DNA from: Chara braunii
Taxonomy: Eukaryota > Streptophyta > Charophyceae > Charales > Characeae
Direction of reading: 5' to 3'
NCBI GenBank assembly: GCA_003427395.1
Contig: BFEA01001022.1
Location: 198,139-225,573, forward strand
DNA length: 27,435 nucleotides
Shown here: positions 1 through 9,933 of the stretch, piece after piece
Layout: every line of letters starts with the position of its first letter
Position numbering within the stretch: the stretch's first letter is position 1
Translations under genes and position numbers: made by a program
Notes under the pieces: model-generated
Told to the model about the DNA's origin: nothing
The model's database searches: none
What the model saw: only the letters and a program-made list of their open reading frames with translations

Positions 1-196
1 GGGGGCAGGGTTGCGGGGCCGAAGGCGGGCCTGCGGGGTTAGGCGGCGGGGTACCCGGGGCTGGGCGGCGGCGGGGGTCGTCCGGCGGTGGCGGGGTTGG
101 ATGGCCCCCGCGGCGGGGGTCCGGGGTCCACAGCCTCACACCGGCTTTGCCCCCGGGGATCCCCGCTCGACAACGCTGGCTGCGCTCCTCTCGTAG
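1..196. other. GC-rich end without recognisable gene
   Basis: This stretch is very rich in G and C and dominated by short GGC/GGGGT runs. Short open frames exist on both strands, but they have the low-complexity Arg/Gly/Pro composition expected of GC-rich DNA. I see no motif or RNA structure in it. Confidence 0.6.
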
Positions 197-370
197 CTCG
201 GATGTGTCCAGACGTGGAATACGACAGCAGAGTATACACTGTGTTATACGCCTCTGAGTCAGTACATATATCTGTTACCACTGTGTTATATGTACTGCTA
301 CCTCAGTACATATATCTCCTGTGTCCAGATGTGGAACACCAGAACGGAGTAATATATTACACTGTGTCAT
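197..370. repeat. Diverged direct duplication with a short AT-rich stem-loop
   Basis: GTGTCCAGAYGTGGAA occurs at 204 and again at 321, each followed by a similar stretch ending in ACACTGTGT. Between them CAGTACATATA (260-270) pairs with TATATGTACTG (287-297), and CAGTACATATA recurs at 304. The left edge (197-212) is a degraded version of the 16-bp palindrome found throughout the window. This is probably a small decayed repeat module; 371-539 shows nothing more. Confidence 0.5.
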
Positions 371-539
371 AGTTTCACTTGGAGTTGAGCATCTCACTCA
401 TTCGAATCGGAACAGTATAATGACACAAACTCAAGTTTGTGAGTAAAACGAGTTGTCGCTCTTCACAGACTTAGAGGAGTAGGATGACCTGTATTTTGAA
501 GTGTGAGGACCAGAATCAATTGGAGTTCTGCACCGATGA

Positions 540-1107
540 TCGTGTACATGTGTAGAGCGAGAGAGATAGAAAGAGAGAGAGAGAGACAGAAAGAGCGAGC
601 GAGAGAGAGACAGAAAGAGCGAGAGACAGAGAGTCTTAGAGAGACTGTACTTAATTTTCAGGAGACGCAGGGTCGAGCACACGCGTAGACCATCAGCCTC
701 GTTTTTTAAAGCATTTCAGACGATCATTGTAGGAGAGCAGTAAGGTAATGTGAATTTTCAAGATAAGCGAAACTCGGATGTATCCGAGATCACAGGAGAT
801 AAACAGACAGAGGAAATCCGCAAGAAATGGTCGTGTACATTTGAAGAGCGAGAGATATAAAAAGAGAGAGAGAGACAGAAAGAGCGAGAGATAGAGTGTC
901 TCAGAGAGACTGTACTTAATTTTCTCGAGACGCCGCACGGACGGCGCAGGGTCGAGCACACGCGGAGATAATCAGCCTCGCTTTTAAAAGCATTTCAGAC
1001 GATCGTTGCAGAAGAGCAGCAAGGTAATGTGATTTTCCCAGATAAGCGAAGTTCGGATATATCCTAGATCAAAAGAGATTGACAGAGAGGAAGCCCGCAA
1101 GAAATCG
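540..1107. repeat. Two-copy direct repeat (about 280-290 bp) with GA tract and palindrome
   Basis: Unit 1 is about 540-829 and unit 2 about 831-1107. Shared landmarks in order are TCGTGTACAT, a GA/GACAGAAAGAGCGA tract, GAGACTGTACTTAATTTTC, GGGTCGAGCACACGCG, AGCATTTCAGACGATC, the palindrome (CTCGGATGTATCCGAG at 773-788; TTCGGATATATCCTAG at 1052-1067) and CGCAAGAAAT. Length differences lie mainly in the GA tract and in a short insertion near 930. No coding sense is apparent. From 1108 to 1235 I see nothing beyond a half-palindrome near 1188. Confidence 0.8.
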
Positions 1108-1234
1108 CATATTAGCATGCCAGAGGGCTGAGAGATGGAAAAAACAAGCACCGTATAGTCACCCACAACATTTCGTGTTACTGACGTATCCGAAGTGTCG
1201 AACTAGTATGGACCCTTCAGTTTGAGGCTTCCCC

Positions 1235-1235
<1 letters not shown>

Positions 1236-1288
<53 letters not shown>
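1236..1288. repeat. (GA)n microsatellite
   Basis: An almost pure run of GA dinucleotides followed by a short A run. A degenerate GACAGA/GAGACA tract at about 1380-1480 is a related but older simple repeat; it gives the Ser/Val-rich low-complexity end of the minus-strand reading frame there. Confidence 0.95.
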
Positions 1289-1292
<4 letters not shown>

Positions 1293-1482
1293 AAAATATT
1301 GTACCATTATTCACCACATTTATGATCCATCCGGAGTGTCTCGGCTGTGAGTCGCTTCGCTACGATCTAGACAAAGCTGACAGAGATAGAAAGAGCGCGG
1401 CAGAGAGATGGAGAGGGAGACAGAGACAGAGACAGGGACATAGACAGAGACAGAGACACAGAGAGTGACAGAGAGAGTATGG

Positions 1483-2659
1483 ATGTCGTCGTCACTCAAA
1501 TAGAGAAATCTATCTCCAACAGTGTCAGAGGCCTTCTTCAGAACCTCCTCCACCACCGCCTCGTTGTGAAGGGCTGAGTACAAAGGATCGTCGTATCCCG
1601 GCTGAGCTGGTAGCTCCATCCTGACGTCGCTGAGTGTCGGATCAATCCAGTCGTCGGCGGAATTGTCCTTGTCCAAAGTCGTCAGTAGTCGACAACCCTC
1701 AATGCCTGCCAGTTGAAGTCCTTCGTCCGTGTGCCTCAGATGAATCCGAATCACGGTCGTCTCCAAAGATTCATCAGGGAGGGACATGTTCATAGGGCCC
1801 TGGTTCGGATTCATCCGAGCCCACGCAGTTTCCAATGACGCCGGCATGACCGCTTTCACCGGGGAGTCGCTTACGACTGCTAACCCGGCTCTGAGTGTGT
1901 TGGGCTCGACATTGGAACTGGTCGCCAACTCACCCTCAGTCGGACAGTCCGCCTGCAGCACCTTGTGGGCTTTTACGCACAGCATTACTTCATCCTGACA
2001 CCAATCGTCTGTCATGGCAGACACGGCTTCCTGGTTCGGATGAATCCGAATTTTGTCGCCAGGGTTTTCGGAAACACGGACCACCCGTACGAGTTCTGTA
2101 GACAGCTGTGCTCCCTCGATGGCACGGCCTTCGCGGTTCGGATTAATCCAAACTTCCTTTGAGACGAAACGGAACACAGTTCCAGCTTGTCGCTGCCGGA
2201 CCCGTGGTATGTTGTCGTTTCGCTTCCCGGAAGGCACTGAGTTCCGGACAACGACGTCGTCTCCAAGGTTCGGATTGATCCGAGACAATCCGCCAACCGT
2301 TTTTGGAGTTGAGCGAAGCATGTTCCATGCTTTGCGACACCCGCCCCGCCAACTGCATCGACAAACTGTATCTCGCTGGTGGAGCTAATCACAGGGTTCT
2401 GCTCGCCAGGTCGCGTAATACACCCAGGCCTCAAGTCGTTCCCCGTCTCCATTAAGGTGCTGCCTGTTACCGCCAGAACCCCACCGTCCTCGTCGCGGTC
2501 GACATCGGACCCCTGCCCGTCTCCTCTGTGATGCTTCGTCTTCTCTCCAGTGCGAGGCTTTTTCTTCTCTCGGCTGCCCTTCTTCCCCTCTCCGCCGCCT
2601 GCGTGCCTCGGAGACCGCTGTTTCGTCGAACACTGTTCACTTCCACCTCCGGTACCTCG
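1483..2659 (-). pseudogene. Acidic C-terminal tail of the relic, carrying five in-frame palindromes
   Basis: After the TAA at 2660 the same frame stays open to about 2290 (EIQFVDAVGGAGVAKHGTCF). The neighbouring frame then reads TVGGLSRINPNLGDDVVV through TDDWCQDEVMLCVKAHKV and ends near GDRFLYLSDDD at about 1483, after which it runs into a GACAGA simple repeat (formal stop at 1320). Within this second frame the 16-bp palindrome occurs five times, at 2269, 2137, 2035, 1804 and 1735. Each is read in the same phase, as SRINPN, VWINPN, IRIHPN, ARMNPN and IRIHLR. No known domain was recognised; the composition is acidic and probably disordered. Which of the two frames is ancestral at 2290-2450 is uncertain. 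Confidence 0.4.
1735..2284. repeat. Palindrome cluster A (five copies, coding phase)
   Basis: Copies of YTCGGAT-NN-ATCCGAR lie at 1735-1750 (two mismatched arm positions or fewer), 1804-1819, 2035-2050 (perfect), 2137-2152 (one arm decayed to ATCCAA) and 2269-2284. Start-to-start spacings are 69, 231, 102 and 132 bases, all divisible by three. Confidence 0.85.
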
Positions 2660-5454
2660 TTACCCGCCGCCTTCACCATCCCCGTCGCCGTCCTTTCCGC
2701 GAGACTTTCGCTTTACAACTCCTGCCGGCGGGGTGACCTCAGCCAACTCCCAACTCACTTGCTTAATTGACGGGCTTGACAAAAGGGCGTAGAACGCGGA
2801 GGACACTTCCAGCCATTTATTTGACTGCAATAACTCGAACAGCGTGTCCCGGTATTCGCGAAGAGCAGGGTCGTCCTTACTTCGTCGATTGACCTCACTT
2901 AATCTCTCCAATACCGCATCGTAGGCGCGCGATTCAAATGTCTCGAGGTCCCAACGATCGTCATATATCCACCCTCCACTTACGTCCCTCACAGCCACTG
3001 CCCATTCGCCGTCGAGAAGGACTGGCTGGAATTGGTCTGGGTGCCACACGATATCATGGCCCCAATCTTCAGCTGTGGAGAAGGTGTGTTTGTCGCCCAT
3101 GTGGAAGGGAGCCGCAGGAGCCTTGAGATGCGGATGGTCCAGAGGAACGGGATGGTTGGGTCGAAGACGTTCGGGCTGCGGCGTGAGACGAATAGGCTCC
3201 CCCGGCGAACTCCTCAGACGAGATAACCCACCCCTCTTGACAGGCGCTGAGGAGGACATGGGCTTGGGACCGCCCGAGGTAGGTGTAGCGACTCAGAAAC
3301 TTGGGCGTTGAAGATGGTCAATTGCCCGTCCAAATCGAAGAGGTCGTCCTCAACGCTCTCCTCCTGCTCAGTCTCGATATTAAAGTCGTCCTCCTCACCG
3401 AATGCGAGCTTGTACTTATCCAAAGTGAAGTCGGTCGGATCGACAACATCCTCGTTAAAAAAGACATATTCCAGCCTCTTAATGAAGCTCACAGCGCCGG
3501 CCCGACTTGCTCCGTGGTAGCCCTGGAGGACCGCAATGGCGACTTCCTTCCGCACCACATACTGCGGGTCAAATCTCAACCTTGGTTGTTCGTCGTAAAG
3601 AAAGGAGTAGACCTGGCGCCTTTTCTTCAGAGTCAACTTGAAGAACATGTCCTTGTTTGGGTCATAAACAGGCTCGACCACGACATGGTGGAAATCGCAT
3701 GGGCAAGGCTTGGACGACACTTCATGGGTGACATACTGCACGGTGTATTCGAGCTGCGTTATGTCCCCATCCACGACCAAGACGTGCCTTCCCTGCTGAA
3801 GCAGACTCCACACCACGTGCGCGTGCGGCTTGCCCAAGAACAGCACGACATCCGCCACACCACAGAAGAAAAGAAGCTGATTGCACAACTGATTCGGATT
3901 CCGCTTGCCGTCCTTGTACAGAGCCCCCCTCTGGGTAAGGTTTCGATATCCGCGAAAGTCAAGGACTTGAAAGACTTCTCCTCCACATCCGTGGGTGTCA
4001 CTTTCTGTTTCTTACGGAGAGCGGCGACGTCGTCTTCAGCAACAGCTCCCTCGTACACCGGGTGAGTCAGTAGCCGAGGATCCTCGCCTTTGAAAAGGAT
4101 GTGCATCACATCCGGCTCCTCCCAGACGCTGTTTCCGAACTGATGCGTCTTCTTCGATGTCGTCTTTCGAACCCACTTCCCCGTGTAGCATCGGGTAGCC
4201 CCAAGCGCAGACAAACATGTCATGAAGGAGAGGTTCCACAGGCAGGGAACGAAGACCACCAATGTCCAGCAACTCACTGAGAGACGCGAATGCCCCAGAG
4301 TCCCATTGCGCACGGTCCACAGTACCGCATAAGTCGAGCACGCAAGTGTGGGAGCGTAGCTGATGCCCTAGTTTTCCCAACGCCTCCTTATGATCTTTGG
4401 CACTCAATGGGTCGACGTTAAACTGGGCCAGTGTCGTCAAGGCGCTTGTCCTTGTCCACATAATGTTGATGCATTCATCAACGCCCCGAGGACTTTTTTT
4501 GCCTTTGGCGCGATCTCTAGTGATCACCGAAAGGACGACACGCTTCCACTCCGCCGGGAAATGCTGGTCGTTGACGAGGGCTGCCGTTCTCTTGATGTTG
4601 TTGTCGTGTTGACACCCGAGAAACTGAGGGCACTTGTTGACGTATGTGGTGTCCGTGAAAAATTTCCTGCTCTCGTTCCAAAGCTTGTCGTTGAGACCTC
4701 TGTCCTTGAACTCTTCGAACAGTTGCTTCCTGGACCTGAAGAACGTGGAGTTGGCATTCCACTCCTGCTTATCCATTTCCTCGTTCTCGAACTCCACGTA
4801 GTGCCACAGCCTCAGCATAATCCGGTCCATTTTTATTATGTCGACCATCTCCTTGACACTGAATTTCCCCTGCTCGGCCAACTTCTTGCTTCTCGTTTGA
4901 ACCCACACGACGTTAAGGTTCAAGACGCCGTTCAACAGCCTTTTCTTCTCGCGGTCCGTCAAGTCCACCAGTTCCTTCCAGCAGTGGACATATGGCTCCG
5001 GAACTTTCACGTAGAAAGTTTTCTCCTCTGCGCCTTTCTTTGGCTTCCCCCTGCCCCTTTTCAACGACGGGTCGTCCACCTTCACGTACGAGACGTGTTT
5101 CTTCAGCCCCTGGCTGTTTGTCACAATGGAGAGTCCTGGCTTGGCCACCTCCTCATGGGTGGGCAGCTTTTCAGTCCAAAGCCGGCCGTCGGAAGCAAGG
5201 AGTTTCTCTTTCGATCACTCCTCATAGAACTTCAACCCAAAAGCGAAGACGGAGTCATCTGCCATGGCCAGCGGGAGGTAGAATCGAAGTTTCTCAGCCC
5301 ATTTCTTTCTTTTCTTTGCTTCCGTTGACAGGTTCCAGATAGGCGTGTACGGCGTCTTCTTCATTGCCAATGCCATGAACCGCACCCACTTTCGCACCTC
5401 GTCCTGTTTCTTCGAGGCATTGCCGAGCACCACACGCGGTTTGCCCTTAATTTT
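2660..5454 (-). pseudogene. Methyltransferase-like body of the relic, frameshifted
   Basis: Reading continues in the ParB frame through a TGA at 5215-5217 (probably from CGA) to a C run at 4179-4182. One extra base there shifts the frame; a 6-base C run at 3924-3929 shifts it back. The part near 4338 reads HTCVLDLCGTVDRAQWDSGAF, where a beta-class amino-methyltransferase would carry its catalytic motif IV. At 3852-3763 DVVLFLGKPHAHVV followed by GRHVLVVDGD resembles the SAM-binding motif I (hydrophobic strand, G-rich turn, helix, acidic strand end). The order IV before I is that of beta-class N4/N6 enzymes. The key D/N-P-P-Y/W and GxGxT residues are not recognisable, so even the ancestral protein may have been inactive. 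Another frame change near 3270 leads to an acidic part (WDLETFESRAYDAVLERL) ending at TAA 2660-2662. Confidence 0.45.
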
Positions 5455-6801
5455 TCAGATATTGCGGATGTCCCGCATAGACAAAAACTGCAAGCGCGGT
5501 GGATTCTTCTTGTCTTTCATGTTGTCTTCACAGTTGACATGGGCGTAGCCGTCGAACTCGTCGTCGGGGAAGTAGATCGGTCTAAATGGCCATTTACAGA
5601 AGTTGTAGTAATCAAACACGGGATGGTGTTTCACCATCATCGTCGCCCTCGCGTTATGCTGTCCACACACAGGATAATACCAGTATTTCTTCGGGTGTGA
5701 GCTGTTGGAGTCAGCAGGCACGCGCACAGCAGGCTCGCCGTTCTCTGGAGGCGCGACGATCGGAGCGAGAACGAAAATGGGCTTCATATATCTCATGTCT
5801 TTGCGTTCGTAGCAATCGATCATAGCCGACGCGATGGTATCAACGAGGAACTCGTCCGAGGATTGGTGGTTGTACGCATCTTCCCAGTCTGGAATAGCTA
5901 ATATTCTTTCGGGATTGATGTGCAACACGACGTTCTTCTGCACCCCTATCTGCATCTCAAGGAAGAACGCATTGTCGAGGTTAAAGGCGTTGAGGTTAAT
6001 CTCCACGTCGTCATCCCCCTCCCCGCTGTCGCCCTCGTCTGCTTTCTTCCCCCTCGATGATTTCGACCGTTTCCCGGAAGACTCACCGGTTCTTCGCCGT
6101 ATCGACAAGAATTTTGGCGTTTCATCCCCACCTCCAACCCTTTTCCTCTTCTCAACGGAACCACCCTCTCGTGTTGTTGGCGTCCGAGCACTGCCTCCTG
6201 CCTTTCTCTGCCTTTGCAGAGCACCTACTCCCTCTCGCTCTTCCTCATCTGGCAAGTTGCGCCTGCCTCCCGACTCAGTCTTTTCAGCCGATCTCTCACG
6301 GAACGGCCCCTGCTCGGACACCTCCTCCTCACTGGCGACGTTCCCACTTGCTTCTCGTTCCTGGCTCAACTCCGTCTGCAGTTGCGCCGGCGCTGGTCGG
6401 GCCCGGCGAGTCGTCTCATCTGACCTACGCACCTCCCGAACCTGCGGACCACCCGCTCGATCTCCAAGTGAAACCTCGGCCACCTGCATGCCACGAACGA
6501 ACGAACCGATCCTTTCGACCACACCACGAGGAGCCGTCGATTCTGAGCCCTGTCGCAACCGTTCGCCATCGCCGCCTCCATGTGGCGTCGATTGCCCAAG
6601 CAAACCGTGGTGGCGAGATACATGTAAGCCCGGTTTCAAAGGAGCACGCGGATGGTCGTCCCCTGCGTCGTCTGACATGCCCACCTCTTGATCAGGAGGC
6701 GTAGCTGGCAGGCCACCCTGACCTCCCATCCCCCCTTCAGAGCACTCTCCTCCCGCGAACCCAACAGGACCACTGATCGATGTTCTAGGTCCGACGTCCA
6801 C
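5455..6801 (-). pseudogene. ParB/sulfiredoxin-like domain piece of the relic
   Basis: The longest intact stretch is 448 codons, ending at TGA 5455-5457. Residues 1-285 are hydrophilic and low-complexity, rich in Arg, Glu, Ser and Gly, with acidic and KKxxG patches, like a disordered linker. From about residue 291 it folds plausibly as a ParB N-terminal domain: VVLHINPERILAIP, then a helix DEFLVDTIASAMID, then PIFVLAPI (341-348), a short insert, and YPVCGQHNARATMM (386 region; G at 380). This matches the ParB pattern of I-x-P, a helix, P-I-x-V and G-E-R-R-x-x-A, with GQHN in place of GERR. ParB-type domains bind nucleotides and DNA; here it would sit before a methyltransferase-like part. After the stop the same frame continues in protein sense (KIKGKPRVVLG), so the TGA looks like a mutated Trp codon. 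Confidence 0.55.
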
Positions 6802-6831
6802 GGCACTGACAGAGGATCCAGATTTCGCCTA

Positions 6832-7349
6832 GACCTCGAGGAAGTCTGTGACCTGAACGGCCTCGTCGTGCCTCGACGCTAGCGGGACAAAGGCAAAGAC
6901 ATCGCACGACGGTCGTACCCGCCGAACATCCTTCCGGCAACCTTGCATCCCTTTGCGATGCCATTGTAAGAACCATCACTTCTGTAATGCTTCTTCAACG
7001 TAAACTTCAAATTGTATTCGCCATCGTCGACCCACTGGACGATGGACCTTGCGAGACGCATTCTGCCGGCGCGAACGCCGACGAACAAGAGCGGCCCGCA
7101 CGGTGGTTGCAAAGGGTCGGAGCCGTTCTGGCTCGCCTAGTCCAAATACCGAACACGTTTGTTGTAGTCGCACCACAAGTTTTGAGCACGTCGTTCTTCC
7201 TCCCCGCCTCCAACTCCCTGACTCGTTTCCCTTGCTGGCGACGACGTCGTCCCTCGACGCTCCTCTCCATGCGGGGCGGAACCACCAGCGGAGCGGCCTC
7301 GTCCGTGTGAAGCCATTCCCTGAAACACACGGAGGAAATGAACCCACAT
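6832..7349 (-). pseudogene. N-terminal remnant of the ParB/methyltransferase-like relic
   Basis: One frame (7349 down to about 6900) reads as protein across a TAG at 7137-7139. It includes VQWVDDGEYNLKFTLKKHY and SDGSYNGIAKGCKVAGRMFGG. Near 6900 the sense passes to the frame of the downstream ParB part (ASRHDEAVQVTDFLEV), which then meets a TAG at 6829-6831. I do not recognise a domain; the mix of basic and aromatic residues could be a small DNA- or nucleic-acid-binding module. The 7143-7215 part has a diverged copy at 8463-8525, so this end of the relic was itself duplicated. The true start is not visible. Confidence 0.4.
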
Positions 7350-9000
7350 TCACTCAGAACAGTCAGCACGTCCCAACATCAACCACGACCCACAGCACGT
7401 ATTCTGTTATCGGTCACCCGAACTCCAAAAGAACGAAGTTCAGTCATAGTTAGACGACAGTGGTCCATAAGCCTGCACGTTTCGGATGAATCCGAGGCAT
7501 GGTGAGACATCCTCGTCACACTGCCCTTAAGAGAATGAATGGTCGAAAACGAAGACCGCGGGATAGATCGGATACATCCAAAGCAGGCGCAGTAGAAAAA
7601 CCGATGTCGCATAGGAACCTGCACCGGGAAAAGCAACATCTCGGAAGAAGGCCCTAGAACGCTGATACGGTAGACGAAGACGAATGCATTGTCATCCGAA
7701 GTCGACAAGTGGATTGTAAAGTCTGTCGTTGTAGCTCGGATGAATCCGAGCTCCAAAGCGGTGTAAACCACCCCCTTTCGGCCCGTACGAAACCGAACTC
7801 GAGTTTTCTTGTCCTTCTAAGTCGGTAACGGTTGTGACTCGGATGCATCCGAATTCGAACAGCGTGATCCAGAGATGGTCGTCCACAAGAGGTCATCTAC
7901 AGCACGTGTTTTCGTCACCGACCTTAGAGCACTGGGTTAAACCTATCCTGCCGGAGGTTCGGTTCGGTTGAACCTGAACTTCGCAAATGTGGCTGGAATT
8001 AATTCGAGACGGGGACCGGCGGATGGACCCCACGGTCTGTTGACGCCCATCCAGCCATCCAAGCTTCCGTTATTCCCCAGCTGTCGTCGGGTCCAACCTA
8101 ATTTCGCACGGTGTGTCTTCGTCCTTGAGTGTTTAAGACGTCTGTGGCTCGGATTTATCCGATTTCGACAGAGGCTGTCCCGATACGTGCGAGCACGACA
8201 GGCTGCGCCGACACCGTGTGCTTTCGACGTACAAGTTTATCAGACCGTGCGACGTCGTCAATACCCTCTGCGCTTGTGGTAAATCCGAAAATGCCACCGG
8301 TGTGGTTCGGATTAATCGGACTTCGCCGAGGCGCTTCGCTTTGTTGTCGCCCCACCACACACCGGACCTCCCCGCGATTGCCGTAGTGTGTCATTATAAT
8401 TTGTGCGTCATCATGGGGGATATCGTCGTCGTCGTGAGTTTTAGTTGGTTGTTGCTCGCCCAATCCAAACAACAGACACGTTTGCTGTAGTCGCAGCACA
8501 AGTTTCGAGATCGTCTTTCTTCCACCGAGCGTAACCATCTCGACTCGTTTTAGTTGCGTGAATCCGAGGCATCGTTGACCCTCGTCATCAGACTGCCCTT
8601 CGTAGAGCAAATGGTCGAAGACGAAGACAGCGTGGTAGTTTGGACACATCCGAACTGGGCAGAGTTGAAAGACTGACGTTGTGACTCGGATGCATCCGAA
8701 TTAGGCCGACCACAAGAGGAGGACATTGGCACGGCGTGTTTTCCTCAAAGACCTGTGAGCAGAGGGTGGACCCTATCCTATCGGAGGTGTTGTTCGGATT
8801 AATCTGAGACGGAACGGTTTTTTGACAGCGTGTGATTTCGTCGTTCACGTTTATCGGAACGTGCGGCGTCGTAAATACCGTCAGAGCATGTGACGAATCC
8901 AAATTTGTCATCAGTGTGGTTCGGATTAATCCGAACTTCGCCGAGGTGCCTCGATTGGTCGCCAGAGTTTTAGTGGGTTGTGGCTCGGATGCATCCGAAA
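7143..9000. repeat. Diverged duplicated modules with palindromes (cluster B)
   Basis: Several blocks occur twice in order: 7143-7215 with 8463-8525 (shared CACGTTTGYTGTAGTCGCA), 7487-7590 with 8559-8660 (shared TCCGAGGCAT and ACTGCCCTT, then ATGGTCGAARACGAAGAC), 7838-7985 with 8685-8812 (ACTCGGATGCATCCGAATT, then CACAAGAGG and CCTATCCT), and 8234-8350 with 8847-8963 (GTGTGGTTCGGATTAATC, then CTTCGCCGAGG). Palindrome copies start at 7481, 7735, 7838, 8148, 8306, 8685, 8793, 8920 and 8984, with degraded copies near 7568, 8553 and 8648. Spacings show no three-base periodicity, and no convincing gene is visible from 7350 to 9000. Confidence 0.75.
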
Positions 9001-9039
9001 TTAACAAGGGTGGCTCGAAATTAACAAGGGTGGCTCGAA
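8996..9039. repeat. 20-bp tandem duplication
   Basis: CGAAATTAACAAGGGTGGCT is repeated exactly at 8996-9015 and 9016-9035, and a third copy begins at 9036. It starts at the right arm of the palindrome at 8984-8999. Confidence 0.9.
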
Positions 9040-9930
9040 TACGTCAGTTGTTGCGCCACCACAAGATGGTATGGATAGGGTGGGCTGTCGTCCTCCTGGT
9101 TGGTCAAACATGTCGCCGTCGACAATACCCTATGAGCATCTCATCGCTTCGTGTCCTGTCCTGTGTCCAAATCAGCGGACGGGATCCTCGCGGCGTTCGG
9201 CTGATGCGAGGTTTGATAGAATTTAAAGATTTGAATTCGCGTTCGCCTCCTGTGTCTTCGAATCTGTCGTAGCAGTTTTCGGATTACTGATTTGTGATTG
9301 CACTCAGGGGGGGACCAACCTGAGATCGGTTGAGCGACTCTCTGCGATAGACAAAGATTGGAGGAAGGCAAAAAACCCGCATAGACACGGAAGGGAGACT
9401 AAGATCGATAGAGACGTCGACAAGAAGAGGATGCGCAACGAGAAAGCCTGTCTTTAGCTCTCTGTGTCTCCATGTGCAGATCCTGCGGATGGTGTTGTCC
9501 ATTTCGGAATTCGCAATGTGACCCGTTAATAAAACGGCACAAAAGAAATATAAGAAAAAATTGTTCGTGTCGGCGAGAGGAAGATTGGCGAAAAATATGA
9601 AAAATTCGACGAATGTGGAGGACATTTTACGGATACAGAACCGAACGCCAACGAACTGCACGATGTGACTTACTCGGGAAACGAATAAGCAAACCGAGCG
9701 CAATAAAAATTAATTCGGCGTGAAGAAACTCCATATGCAATCCAGAAGAGACACGATTCGTGAGAAACCATGTTCTCGTGTTCAACAACATACGACTGAA
9801 ATCCTTATATCGCAGTTCGTGAGAGAGACAACATATTGACGACAAGCGAGTAACACTTCAAGAAAACATCTTAAGTGACGACACAATCTCGAAGGGCGTG
9901 TCGCAACATTCTCGGGCTGCATTTGCGGGT
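9040..9930. other. No gene or repeat recognised
   Basis: Open frames on both strands are short and show no domain or conserved-looking motif. Base composition drifts toward A/T at 9500-9850. I see no palindrome copy and no internal repeat. Confidence 0.5.
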
Positions 9931-9933
9931 CCC

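Larger units (their letters stand above)
1483..7349 (-). pseudogene. Decayed ParB / DNA-methyltransferase-like gene (whole relic)
   Basis: Successive minus-strand reading frames form one long protein-like text that runs from about 7349 down to about 1483, roughly 1,900 codons. It is broken by in-frame stops at 7137-7139 (TAG), 6829-6831 (TAG), 5455-5457 (TGA), 5215-5217 (TGA) and 2660-2662 (TAA), and by frame changes near 6900, 4180, 3926, 3270 and 2290. The protein sense resumes directly after each break, usually in the same frame after a stop, so I read it as one decayed gene, not several genes. The domain order (ParB/sulfiredoxin-like, then methyltransferase-like) is that of bacterial and phage ParB-methylase fusions. 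A spliced gene with short introns is a less likely alternative, because the breaks sit inside protein-like text. Parts are described separately. Confidence 0.6.

Noticed and set aside
1320-1482. Coding end of the minus-strand frame (Ser/Val repeats)
   Set aside because: It translates a GACAGA-type simple repeat; the protein-like sense stops near 1483.
3301-5328. Long plus-strand frames opposite the ParB/methyltransferase relic (254 and 312 codons)
   Set aside because: They mirror the minus-strand coding text and contain no motif; the minus-strand reading has consistent domain order.
5834-6704. Plus-strand frames of 285 and 215 codons
   Set aside because: Shadows of the low-complexity charged linker read on the minus strand.
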